Shown here: piece by piece, positions 26,793 through 34,171 of the stretch | Layout of the letters: each line of letters opens with the position of its first letter | How positions within the stretch are numbered: the first letter of the stretch is position 1 | Assembly: GCA_020723505.1 (NCBI GenBank) | Contig: DYIT01000010.1 | Coordinates: 15,089-66,902 of the forward strand | Direction: 5' to 3' | Length of the DNA: 51,814 nucleotides | From: Candidatus Kuenenia stuttgartensis | GTDB lineage: Bacteria; Planctomycetota; JAKEIC01; DYIT01 | The notes under the pieces: generated by a model | What the model was told of the DNA's origin: nothing | The model's database searches: none | Seen by the model: the letters and a program-made list of their open reading frames with translations, nothing else | Position numbers and translations under genes: made by a program

Positions 26793-27902
26793 ATGGCTCA
26801 GATGGTTACAAAGAGACGTTTCCCCGCGTGGGCGTTTCCGTGGATTCTTGCCGCCCAAATCTTAATCGCAGGCTGCAGCGGGTCCCCTGAAGAGAGGCCT
26901 GAGGCGGATCAGGGCGACTGGATTGGCCAGTGGCACGAGGAACTCGAGGCGCATCAGCGGCTCTCCAGGGAAAGAGCCGCGCTGCTTCCGAAATACCTGG
27001 TCATGTTCGAAGGCGACAAGCCGGCTGCGTGGGAGGAAGGCGCCGGGGCGCTGACCAGGCTCAACGAGAAGGAAAAGGGATTCGTCTACGACAGGATTAT
27101 CGAGCTTCTTCCAAAAGCGGTCAGAGCGGGAAACGAGGGCGCTGCGGCCCGCGCCGAGCTTGCGAGAATCGGGAAGATTGTAAGGCTCGCGCAGGAATTC
27201 GATTCCGAGGACCGGACCAAATGGGGCGAGGCCACGGTGGCGCTGAAGGCGATGGGGCGTCCCGGAGAAAGCGCCGCGGCAGTGAAGCTGATTCAGAAGC
27301 TCAAGAGCGAGAACGCGCTCGACATATCTGCGGCCCAGGATGGGCTCAGGCTGCTTGGAAAAGCCTCGCTGCGATTCCTGGTCGAAGTCCTCAAGTCCGA
27401 ATGGGTGAGGCAGACAATCAAGCAGAGGTGCATCGACGTCATGGCCGAATTCGGACGAGACGCCGTGCTTCCGCTCAAGGAACTGCTCTCCGATCCGAGG
27501 CCGAACGTTCGTTTCATGGGCGCAAGGGCCCTTCAAGCCCTTAAGTCGGCGGAGTCCCTGGATGCGCTGGCCGGGGCTCTCGGAAAGGAGGAGAACCCGC
27601 TTGTCGTCTGCGCCATGCTGAGGGCGCTCGGGAGCCTGGGCGACACGAGGGCTGCTCCGCACGTGAGGAGGCGGATTGACTCGGCGGACCCGTCGATCGT
27701 CAAATTCGCGGCCGAAGCCGCGGCTGCGCTGGGCGACAAGGCTGCGCTTCCCTCTCTCGCCGCCGCCCTGGGAAGGATGAAGGACGACGCCGATCCGATG
27801 GTGAAGACGGAAATCCTGAAGGCGTTGAGGGGGATTTCAGGGCGCAATCTCGGTGACGACCCGGCGGGCTGGATTGCCGCATTCGGGAAAGGCGGCGGAT
27901 AA
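26793..27902 (+). CDS. HEAT-repeat lipoprotein
   Basis: 369 residues. Basic N-terminus, hydrophobic stretch and lipobox-like LIAGC at about residues 25-29 predict a lipid-anchored envelope protein. The rest is helical. From about residue 145 it shows HEAT-type repeats: AVLPLKELLSDPRPNVRFMG, ALGSLGDTRAAPHVRRR and AAALGDKAALPSLAAAL. HEAT repeats bind other proteins; no enzyme motif is seen. No clear ribosome site precedes ATG 26793; ATG 26802 is an alternative. Three bases separate it from the next gene. Confidence 0.85.
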   Translation: MAQMVTKRRFPAWAFPWILAAQILIAGCSGSPEERPEADQGDWIGQWHEELEAHQRLSRERAALLPKYLVMFEGDKPAAWEEGAGALTRLNEKEKGFVYDRIIELLPKAVRAGNEGAAARAELARIGKIVRLAQEFDSEDRTKWGEATVALKAMGRPGESAAAVKLIQKLKSENALDISAAQDGLRLLGKASLRFLVEVLKSEWVRQTIKQRCIDVMAEFGRDAVLPLKELLSDPRPNVRFMGARALQALKSAESLDALAGALGKEENPLVVCAMLRALGSLGDTRAAPHVRRRIDSADPSIVKFAAEAAAALGDKAALPSLAAALGRMKDDADPMVKTEILKALRGISGRNLGDDPAGWIAAFGKGGG

Positions 27903-27905
27903 CGC

Positions 27906-28400
27906 ATGGAATGGAATGTCCGAAAGCCGTCCCTGCAATGCTGCTCATGCGGCGCGAAACTCGAGGGCATGGAGTTCCACTCTTCGCTGCGCGACAACGG
28001 CATCGAATTCGACAGGCTGGACTTCTGCCTGCAGTGCTGGGACAAGGTCCCGAGGGAGGATTTCTTCTCCCATTGGAAGACGAAGCGCGTGAAGGAGGAG
28101 AAGCAGAAGGCGAGGCCGAGGTACGTCGACCAGGAGACGATGCTGGACATATTCCGGAAGCTTGCAGGCGGGGGCAGCCAGGGCAAGGAGGCGTTCACGT
28201 TTCTTCTCGGCATGGTGCTCGTGCAGAAGCGCGCGCTCAGGTACGTCAGAAGCGAGACCAGGGAAGCCGGCGAATTCGTGGTTCTGGCCCATGCCAGGTC
28301 GGGCGAGAATTTCGACATACTGAATCCCTCGCTCTCGGAGGAGGACATGAACAGGGCGAAGGAGAACTTCGACGCCATCCTGGACACGCAGGGCGAATGA
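27906..28400 (+). CDS. Small zinc-ribbon-like protein of unknown function
   Basis: 164 residues. The N-terminus carries two cysteine pairs, CCSCGAKL and later CLQCWDK, enough for one zinc ribbon. The middle (residues about 60-115) is helical and charged; the C-terminal part is acidic (NPSLSEEDMNRAKENFD). I do not recognise the family. It follows the HEAT lipoprotein with almost no gap and is probably cotranscribed. Confidence 0.8.
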   Translation: MEWNVRKPSLQCCSCGAKLEGMEFHSSLRDNGIEFDRLDFCLQCWDKVPREDFFSHWKTKRVKEEKQKARPRYVDQETMLDIFRKLAGGGSQGKEAFTFLLGMVLVQKRALRYVRSETREAGEFVVLAHARSGENFDILNPSLSEEDMNRAKENFDAILDTQGE

Positions 28401-28425
28401 AGGCCGCACAACCCGGTGTTTTTGC

Positions 28426-28454
28426 TTGACACCGTCCTGAAGGCGGTGCAAGAT
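28426..28454 (+). promoter_or_regulatory. Candidate promoter with internal palindrome before the MshEN-like gene
   Basis: TTGACA at 28426-28431 is a perfect -35 box. Seventeen bases downstream is CAAGAT, a weak -10. The spacer contains CACCG...CGGTG, an inverted repeat that could be an operator. The start codon follows at 28479. Confidence 0.4.
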
Positions 28455-28478
28455 TGACGCCTCTGGCGAGGTCACAAT

Positions 28479-29060
28479 ATGGAAAAAGCGAAACTAGGAC
28501 AGCTTCTTCTCAAGTCCAATCTCCTTTCGGACGCCCAGCTCAAGAAGGCGATTGACATGCAGAAGGTGCTCGGGGGCAAGCTCGGGAGCATTATCGTCAA
28601 GCTGGGATTCATTTCAGACGACGACCTCACGAAGTTCCTGGCGAAACAGGAAAGGCTCCCCATCGCGGACCTTTCGAACCTTGTAATCCCCAAGGACCTC
28701 GTGAAAAGGGTGCCCAAGGAAGTGATTGAGAAGCACCAGGTGGTGCCCATTCACTATAAAAACGGCGTTCTGTCGCTCGCAATGTCCGACCCCACGGATT
28801 TCGAGGCTATCGAGGAAGTCCAGTTCATCGCCAATTGCAGGGTCGAGGTCGCAATGGCTTCGAGGGCCCACCTGACGAGAGTCATCAGCGAGCTGTTCTA
28901 CGAGAGCAAAGCCCAGGAAAAGGGCGCCAAGGATGCAGGGGACGAATCGAAGACCGTTGAAATCGATGAAGCCATGGAAAAGGCGCTGATCCCCCTTCTG
29001 GTGGAAAAGGGAATCATCACCTACGAGGAGCTCAGGAAGAAATCCGCCGATTTCAAGTGA
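28479..29060 (+). CDS. Stand-alone MshEN/GspE N-terminal domain protein
   Basis: 193 residues with no ATPase domain. Two consecutive repeats, LGQLLLKSNLLSDAQL...DMQ and KLGSIIVKLGFISDDDL...AKQ, are followed by the compact subdomain LPIADLSNLVIPKDLV, HQVVPIHYKNGVLSLAMSDP and a C-terminal helix. This is the full N-domain of GspE/PilB/MshE ATPases. In MshE it binds c-di-GMP through motifs of the form RLGxxL...LxxQ. Here Lys replaces the first Arg and some residues differ, so binding is uncertain. A short tail (about 150-193) is unique. GAGG lies seven bases before the ATG. The next gene is the HU/receiver/RsbW fusion, suggesting a signalling pair. Confidence 0.88.
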   Translation: MEKAKLGQLLLKSNLLSDAQLKKAIDMQKVLGGKLGSIIVKLGFISDDDLTKFLAKQERLPIADLSNLVIPKDLVKRVPKEVIEKHQVVPIHYKNGVLSLAMSDPTDFEAIEEVQFIANCRVEVAMASRAHLTRVISELFYESKAQEKGAKDAGDESKTVEIDEAMEKALIPLLVEKGIITYEELRKKSADFK

Positions 29061-29130
29061 CGCCGGTTCCCTTTGACACGCAGGGAGGCAGGACCGCCAG
29101 CCTCCCGGCGCCTGATGTCCGGAAGCAGAA

Positions 29131-30495
29131 ATGAACGTCATATCCGACGACCGCCTGGCCGAGAAGCTCGCAGCCGCAGCCGGGGTCGACGCGCAGAAGG
29201 CGAAGACCGGCCTGCAAGCCGCGCTGGAACTGATGAAATCCAGGATTAATCTCGGGGCAGGCTTAAAATTCCGCTCGTTCGCCGACATCTCCCCGGTCGA
29301 TTCCGACGGCAATCCCAAATCCGCCAAGGTCCTCGCCCTGCCCTCGCAGGAAGCGGCGTCGGAAATCGCGAAAAAGATGAAATGCTCCGAATCAGAGGCG
29401 GGGAAGTTCATCGAAAACATAATAAAGGTGATAAGGGATTCAATGCTGAAGGGCGACAAGCTCGACCTGGACGGGCTTTTCTCCCTGAACGTGGTCGAAG
29501 AAAAGGCAAAATCCCTCACCGACGCGTCGGGCAAGGAGCAAATCGTCCATGCAAGGCGGGTCATATCATTCACAACAAGCCAGAAGATGAAATCAGGGCT
29601 CGGGAACGGCCTCTCTCTGAAGTTCGTCCCGGATCCCGCGCTGAAGGCGCAGATTAAAAGCCTGAAGACCATGTCAATCCTCATGCTGGTCCCGGAAAAG
29701 GACCCGTTCGTGAGGACGCTCGAATACCACTTCGCAAGGGCGGGATGGGACGTGAACTCCCTGATTTCGACCAAGGAAGCCCTCGAGAAGGTCGAAGCGG
29801 CGGGAGGGGCTTTTCTTTCGATAGTCGATTCCAAGGTCGCAGACAGCCAGGCTTTCATGGAAAAGCTCAAGTGCACCCTCGCGACCGGGCTCGTGCCGAT
29901 GATTTCCGTGCATGGGGCGTCGGCTGATCCGAAGAAAGCCGCGGAATTCCGGGTCTGCGCCGACCAGATGGTCATCGAACCGTTCGAGGTGAAGCAGCTC
30001 CTCGACAAGGCGGACAACGAGCTCGCGAGAATCTCGGAAGAGGAGGCCCTGTTCAGGCAGGAGGTGCGGATTCAGTTCCCGACCTCGGAGGAGGACGTGA
30101 ACCGGGCCAACAGGCTCGCCGCGAGGCTCTTCGAGCAGTCGGGCCTCAACGACGAGGGCCAGGTCGCGCTGTCGGCAGCCTTCAGGGAATCGGTCGGAAA
30201 CGCAGCCCAGCACGGCAACCGCCACCGCAGGGACAAGACAATCGAGGTCCTCTACCTGCTGGACGCGGAGAAGATAACGATAAACGTCACCGACATGGGC
30301 CAGGGATTCGACCACAAGTTCTACACGCAGCGCGGATCGGGCGGAGACGCCCTCGGCGCGGCCAGGGAGAGGCACCGGCAGGGCAAGCTGGGCGGCCTCG
30401 GAATCATGCTCATGCTCAAGTGCACGGACAGGCTCGAATATAACGACATCGGCAACTCGGTCACGCTGATCAAGCGCCTCAATCCGCCCGCCTAG
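29131..30495 (+). CDS. Fusion of two HU/IHF-like domains, receiver-like domain and RsbW-type ATPase
   Basis: 454 residues. Residues about 5-65 and 75-150 resemble HU/IHF DNA-bending domains; the second is clear (IAKKMKCSESEAGKFIENII, GDKLDLDGLFSLNVVEEK, VISFTTSQKMKSGL). About 170-300: receiver-like fold starting MSILMLVPEKDPFVRTLEYH, but the phosphoacceptor region reads FLSIVDSKV and an acidic pocket is incomplete, so it may be a pseudo-receiver. About 310-450: HATPase of the RsbW/SpoIIAB anti-sigma kinase type, with FRESVGNAAQHGN (N-box), VTDMGQGFD (G1) and GGLGIMLM (G2). No membrane segment. In known systems RsbW-like kinases control sigma factors through anti-anti-sigma partners; none is adjacent. 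Domain order appears unusual. Confidence 0.85.
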   Translation: MNVISDDRLAEKLAAAAGVDAQKAKTGLQAALELMKSRINLGAGLKFRSFADISPVDSDGNPKSAKVLALPSQEAASEIAKKMKCSESEAGKFIENIIKVIRDSMLKGDKLDLDGLFSLNVVEEKAKSLTDASGKEQIVHARRVISFTTSQKMKSGLGNGLSLKFVPDPALKAQIKSLKTMSILMLVPEKDPFVRTLEYHFARAGWDVNSLISTKEALEKVEAAGGAFLSIVDSKVADSQAFMEKLKCTLATGLVPMISVHGASADPKKAAEFRVCADQMVIEPFEVKQLLDKADNELARISEEEALFRQEVRIQFPTSEEDVNRANRLAARLFEQSGLNDEGQVALSAAFRESVGNAAQHGNRHRRDKTIEVLYLLDAEKITINVTDMGQGFDHKFYTQRGSGGDALGAARERHRQGKLGGLGIMLMLKCTDRLEYNDIGNSVTLIKRLNPPA

Positions 30496-30808
30496 GACCG
30501 GAACGCCGTTCCCGGGCCGGAAAGCGAAGCAGAATCCCCTTCCAGATTCCATGAACTGCCGCTCTGCCGGCACCGGTGCGCCATGCCCAGATTCATGCTA
30601 ACTATTCCCTAAGTAAGCGCATTCGCAGGGAAAACTTTAGAAAAAAAAGCGGAATTATCGCGCGGGATGCCATGCCCGCTTTTGAATTCGAACAAGCGTT
30701 CAGCTTCAAACGCAATTACTAGTTGATTTGTTAAGAGAAAATCTACCTGATGTATTGATTTTGAGAACAATGTTCGCATTCATTTGAAAAATAATTTCCA
30801 AGCCGAGC
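30496..30808. other. AT-rich gene-free spacer upstream of the dcw cluster
   Basis: No coding region is supported. From about 30600 the sequence turns AT-rich; the line 30721-30780 has 30% GC by my count, half that of flanking genes. It lies directly upstream of the dcw promoter and may act as an UP-like or nucleoid-protein-binding region. The upstream gene encodes HU/IHF-like domains, but a link is speculation. Confidence 0.6.
30662..30684 (+). terminator. Weak candidate terminator after the HU/RsbW fusion gene
   Basis: GCGGG (30662-30666) pairs with CCCGC (30675-30679) over an eight-base loop, followed by TTTT. The stem is short; a second imperfect AT-rich hairpin (TTTGAA...TTCAAA, 30681-30710) follows. 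Confidence 0.3.
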
Positions 30809-30836
30809 TTGACTCCACCCAATTCATGTATATACT
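30809..30836 (+). promoter_or_regulatory. Probable sigma-70-type promoter of the dcw cluster
   Basis: TTGACT (30809-30814) and TATACT (30831-30836), 16-base spacer, both near consensus. The same two hexamers form the promoter before the HEAT lipoprotein gene. The predicted transcription start near 30843 lies just before the MraZ boxes and about 150 bases before mraZ. Confidence 0.7.
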
Positions 30837-30847
30837 TATCTTAGTTT

Positions 30848-30882
30848 TCCCATAAATGCCCAAGAATGACTAAAAAATCCCA
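30848..30882 (-). promoter_or_regulatory. MraZ-box operator (TGGG repeats on the minus strand)
   Basis: CCCA occurs at 30849-30852, 30859-30862 and 30879-30882, that is TGGG on the minus strand at intervals of 10 and 20 bases; the in-phase slot at 30869 is degenerate. Known MraZ operators are TGGGN repeats separated by five bases (10-base period) upstream of mraZ. The array begins about 12 bases past the -10 box, so bound MraZ could block transcription of its own cluster. Confidence 0.65.
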
Positions 30883-30993
30883 AGGCCGGGATTCAGCGGA
30901 TGAAAGACAACCTGGTGCTCAAGGTTATCCGATAGGGAAGGGAGACTCGAAGGACTGTCGCGGGGGGAGAGGAGTTGGAGGATTCAGGTCGTA

Positions 30994-31449
30994 GTGTTTT
31001 TCGGCAAAGACTTCAAGGTCGTAGATTCCAAGCTGAGGCTCAGCATACCGTCGAAGTTCAGGAAGATCGCCGAATCCTCCGGCGAAGTCGAGGGGTTCTA
31101 TCTCGCGCTCGGACGGGGGCCGTTCATCATGGTATTCACGCGATCCGAGTGGCGGAAGCTCGAGAAGAGGCTGGCACACCTTAGAGGCCGCGACGATTTC
31201 GATTCTCTTCAGCGCGATTTCCTGGCCGACGTCGAGTGGAGCGTACTGGACAAACAGGGAAGGATTGTTCTTACGAAGGACCATTTCGACGCGATTGGGG
31301 GAAAGGGGGACGTGGCTGTCGTGGGAAGCGGCGACCACTTCGAAATCTGGGCAAGGGATGGATGGGAAGCTTACAGGCGGGAGAAGGTCGAGGGGAGCAA
31401 GCTCGAGATGTGGAGAGAGTTAAACAGGCTGAGGGAAGGGGATTCTTGA
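30994..31449 (+). CDS. mraZ: Transcriptional regulator MraZ
   Basis: 151 residues from GTG 30994. The family N-terminus is MFFGKDFKVVDSKLRLSIPSKFR, here quoted by ends only in effect: a DxKxRxxIP AbrB-like fold, repeated in the second half as DKQGRIVL. The family carries two such SpoVT-AbrB domains and forms a ring that binds TGGG repeats. GGAGG lies 12 bases upstream, rather far for this start. As usual, mraZ opens the dcw cluster and probably represses it through the boxes at 30848-30882. Confidence 0.93.
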   Translation: MFFGKDFKVVDSKLRLSIPSKFRKIAESSGEVEGFYLALGRGPFIMVFTRSEWRKLEKRLAHLRGRDDFDSLQRDFLADVEWSVLDKQGRIVLTKDHFDAIGGKGDVAVVGSGDHFEIWARDGWEAYRREKVEGSKLEMWRELNRLREGDS

Positions 31450-31460
31450 GAGGAGAAGTG

Positions 31461-31721
31461 ATGCCGGGCGTACAGACGGAAGAGAGAAGGGCTGCGCTGG
31501 ACGAAAAGGCTGACGAGAGGATTTTCGACGAGGTCAGGAGGGCGCTGCAGTCAGGGGACGGGCTCATCGAAATGGACGAGGATGTCCTGCGCTTCTTCGC
31601 GAAGCTGCAGGAGAGGATAGAGAGGGGACTCAAACGCAAGTCGGAGGCGTACGGGGCGGTCGACTTCAGCCCATTCATCAAACGCCTCCTCGACACGGTC
31701 GGGGAAGGCAGGGTTCTCTAG
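31461..31721 (+). CDS. Small helical protein of unknown function between mraZ and rsmH
   Basis: 86 residues from ATG 31461 with AGGAG five bases upstream. Wholly helical and charged by composition: EERRAALDEKADERIFDEV, then EMDEDVLRFFAKLQERIERG, ending in LLDTVGEGRVL. No signal, membrane segment or cysteine. Twelve bases follow mraZ and three bases precede the rsmH start, so it is firmly inside the operon. mraZ and rsmH are usually adjacent, so this is an extra gene. A longer frame running back into mraZ exists, but its upstream part is the mraZ sequence out of frame. Confidence 0.78.
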   Translation: MPGVQTEERRAALDEKADERIFDEVRRALQSGDGLIEMDEDVLRFFAKLQERIERGLKRKSEAYGAVDFSPFIKRLLDTVGEGRVL

Positions 31722-31724
31722 GTC

Positions 31725-32627
31725 ATGAATGCAGGGGCCATGCAGGATGCCGCGGCCCCTCCATACCACCTGCCGGTGCTTCTCGGGGAGACAATCCGTC
31801 TGCTGGAACCTGCCAGGGGCGGTCTGTTCTTCGACGGCACGGTGGGAGGGGGAGGCCATGCGGAGGCCGTTCTCGAGGCCGGCGGGGAAGGAATCGAGCT
31901 CATTGGCTGCGACCTTGATTCCTTTGCGCTGGCCGCCGCTTCGGAACGCCTTCGCGGATTCGGCCCAAGGACGAGGTTCATCCGGGGCAACTTCGCCGAC
32001 TTCCTCGCCGGGCATCCCGGCGGCCTGTCGGGGATTCTGCTCGATTTGGGCTTCTCGAACCGTCAAATCAGCGATCCCGCAAGAGGATTCTCCTTCCAGA
32101 AGAGCGGTCCGCTGGACATGAGGTTTGATCCCGAGGGACGGTGCACGGCGGCGGACCTCGTGAACAGGCTTTCCAGGGACGACCTTTCATCGCTGATTCA
32201 CAGGTTCGGGGAGGAGCATTTCCACATGCGCATCGCGTCGGCGATTGTCAGGGAGAGGGCGAAAAAACCGCTAAAGGAAACGCGGGAACTTGCCGATATT
32301 GTAGTGAAAGCGGTGCCGCGCAGGCACGGGCGGATCCACCCGGCGACGCGCACTTTCCAGGCGCTCAGGATTGCGGTGAACAGGGAGCTCGAGAACCTGG
32401 AAATCGCGCTTTGCGGGATGCGAGGAGCGCTCGCGCCTGGCGGAAGGGCTGCGGTAATCAGCTTTCACTCGCTCGAGGACAGGCTCGTGAAGCAGTCCTT
32501 CAGGCGGGGGGCGGCGGAGGGCGTGTACAGGCTCCTGACCCGTAAGCCGGCAAGGCCCGGCGAAGACGAGAAGCGGACGAATCCGGCGGCCAGGAGCGCG
32601 AAACTGCGGGCGGTCGAGAGGCTCTGA
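31725..32627 (+). CDS. rsmH: 16S rRNA (cytosine-1402-N4)-methyltransferase RsmH (MraW)
   Basis: 300 residues. YHLPVLLGE start motif, SAM-binding FDGTVGGGGHAE, then GILLDLGFSNRQ, FSFQKSGPLDMRFD, the inserted helical domain (LIHRFGEEHFHMRIA), TRTFQALRIAVNREL, and VISFHSLEDRLVKQ near the end: all RsmH hallmarks. It methylates C1402 of 16S rRNA in the P site. ATG 31740 is an alternative start closer to YHLPVLL. Second conserved gene of the dcw cluster. Confidence 0.95.
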   Translation: MNAGAMQDAAAPPYHLPVLLGETIRLLEPARGGLFFDGTVGGGGHAEAVLEAGGEGIELIGCDLDSFALAAASERLRGFGPRTRFIRGNFADFLAGHPGGLSGILLDLGFSNRQISDPARGFSFQKSGPLDMRFDPEGRCTAADLVNRLSRDDLSSLIHRFGEEHFHMRIASAIVRERAKKPLKETRELADIVVKAVPRRHGRIHPATRTFQALRIAVNRELENLEIALCGMRGALAPGGRAAVISFHSLEDRLVKQSFRRGAAEGVYRLLTRKPARPGEDEKRTNPAARSAKLRAVERL

Positions 32628-32631
32628 AGGC

Positions 32632-32955
32632 ATGGGAAAGTGGCTTAGACTGGTTCTGACGCTTGCGATTATAGCCGTTGCCGGGATCATGCTCGTCCAC
32701 CGGCGGACCGCAGTTACGGTGAAGGGATACGGGATAAGCGGCCTCATAACGAACTGCGAGAACAAGCGCGACGAGAACAGGAAGATACGGATTTGCCTGG
32801 AGCGGGAGCTTGCGCCGCAGGCGGTCCGTGAGAAGGCGAAGGTCATGGGGATAGAGCTCGGGGAAGCGGGCGAGGCCCTTTTCGGGGATTCGGCGTCGGT
32901 CAAGGAGTACTACGAGCTCACCGCCGGGGGAGAGGGGACCGGAGGGGGGCGTTGA
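32632..32955 (+). CDS. ftsL: FtsL-like cell-division protein
   Basis: 107 residues: short basic cytoplasmic tail, one membrane helix (LVLTLAIIAVAGIMLVH), then a periplasmic helix with YGISGLITNCENKRDENRK and a tail containing LAPQAVREKAKVMGIEL, the usual 'P..IE..A...LGL' ending of FtsL. Position directly after rsmH and before the division transpeptidase is the ftsL slot. FtsL partners FtsB to activate FtsW-FtsI. The tail is Gly-rich. Sequence conservation in this family is low, so the name rests on layout plus context. Confidence 0.78.
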   Translation: MGKWLRLVLTLAIIAVAGIMLVHRRTAVTVKGYGISGLITNCENKRDENRKIRICLERELAPQAVREKAKVMGIELGEAGEALFGDSASVKEYYELTAGGEGTGGGR

Positions 32956-33001
32956 AGCGGAAATGCATCATCCAAGGCGGATTTTTTAAAGGAGAGGGGA
33001 G

Positions 33002-34090
33002 ATGAAGAAGTTCCTGATGATTGCTGTGGCTGCGGGCATGATACTCGGATCGGTATCGATTGCCCAGGGCAAGGATTTCGTCATCGAGGTCGAGAAGGAC
33101 AAGGTCAACCTGCGCTCCGGCGGCTCGATGGCGCATAGAATCCTGGCCACGTTCGAGGCCGGCGCGAAGCTGGTCGCAGTCCGGGAAGTCGGTGACTGGT
33201 ATCAGGTGCGGATTCCCAAGTCGGTTCCCGTGTACATAAGCGCCAAATGCGTGACCATGCAGGACGGGAATTCAGGGGCGGTCAACGCCTCCAGGGTCAA
33301 CCTCCGCTGCTCTCCGAACACCCAGGACTCGATTCTCGGCACAGTCGACGACGGGACCAGGGTGAACGTGAGGGAGAAGACCGGCGAATGGCTCAAGATT
33401 GAGGCTCCGGACGCGGCGGTCGGCTGGGTGTACAAGAGGAACCTGAAGAGGACGGGATTCGCGCCGTCGGAAGTCTCGGACAGCGCGAGGGCGGTCGAAG
33501 AGGACAATACAAGGCCCGCGGCGGCTCCGGCGAAGAAGATTAGCGACGCGGATGAATCGAGGCTCGGCGAAGCCTACAGGGATGGCCTGACCAAGTGGCT
33601 TGCGGGCGACCTCAAGTCGGCCAAGGAGGCGTTCCAGCAGGTTCTCTCCGACTCGGCAAACAGGGGAAGCCGCTACGAGAAGCTCGCTTCGGACCAGCTC
33701 GAGCTGATTTCCCGGATTGAGTCCAGGCAGGCGGCGATGGAGCAGGAAAAAGCCCAGCAGCGGCAGGCCAGGATGGACCTCGACAAGGAATACATGAACA
33801 AGCTCCTGGAAATGGTCGGCAAGTTCATGCAGCAGAAGAAGGACGCCAAGGTCGAATACACTGCAACGGGCGTGTTCAAGGCCCTTGGGATGTTCATCGG
33901 CAGGCGCGGGACGCACAAGCTCGTGAGCGACGGCATCGAGACGTACCACCTCAGGGCGGCCGGGAAGTCATGCAATCTCTACGATGCCAAGCTCTACGGC
34001 AAGAAGGTCGGCATCGTCGGGAAAATAATCAGCGACCCTTCCAGCCACTGGAAGGTAATCGAGGTCGAAAGAATCGAGGCGATTGAATAG
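33002..34090 (+). CDS. Periplasmic protein with two bacterial SH3 domains
   Basis: 362 residues. Signal peptide LMIAVAAGMILGSVSIAQG. Two SH3b domains: about 27-88 (VEKDKVNLRSGGSMAHRIL ... GDWYQVRIP) and 92-150 (VNASRVNLRCSPNTQDSIL ... WLKIEAPD). A helical, TPR-like stretch (GLTKWLAGDLKSAKEAFQQV) and coiled coil follow to about 285, then a C-terminal beta domain (KVEYTATGVFKAL to the end). SH3b domains often bind peptidoglycan. An AAAGGAGAGGGG site precedes the ATG. It lies between ftsL and ftsI, where no such gene is normally found; a role in septal wall synthesis is inference. Confidence 0.85.
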   Translation: MKKFLMIAVAAGMILGSVSIAQGKDFVIEVEKDKVNLRSGGSMAHRILATFEAGAKLVAVREVGDWYQVRIPKSVPVYISAKCVTMQDGNSGAVNASRVNLRCSPNTQDSILGTVDDGTRVNVREKTGEWLKIEAPDAAVGWVYKRNLKRTGFAPSEVSDSARAVEEDNTRPAAAPAKKISDADESRLGEAYRDGLTKWLAGDLKSAKEAFQQVLSDSANRGSRYEKLASDQLELISRIESRQAAMEQEKAQQRQARMDLDKEYMNKLLEMVGKFMQQKKDAKVEYTATGVFKALGMFIGRRGTHKLVSDGIETYHLRAAGKSCNLYDAKLYGKKVGIVGKIISDPSSHWKVIEVERIEAIE

Positions 34091-34113
34091 CAACCTTTCC
34101 GCAGACTGAGGCA

Positions 34114-34145
34114 CGCGGGGCGGCGGCGGCAGCCGCCGCCCCGCG
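34114..34145 (+). repeat. Very stable 14-bp GC hairpin between SH3 and LysM genes
   Basis: CGCGGGGCGGCGGC (34114-34127), loop GGCA, exact complement 34132-34145. It lies in the 81-base gap between two dcw genes and has no T-run. It could reduce readthrough or mark an mRNA processing site, so the genes downstream may be set at a different level. Confidence 0.65.
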
Positions 34146-34171
34146 GCCATGGATGGACTGGAGCGCGCGGC

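Noticed and set aside
34114-34145. Intrinsic terminator call for the 14-bp GC hairpin
   Set aside because: No T-run follows on the plus strand and the next gene begins 26 bases later with its own ribosome site; kept only as a hairpin.
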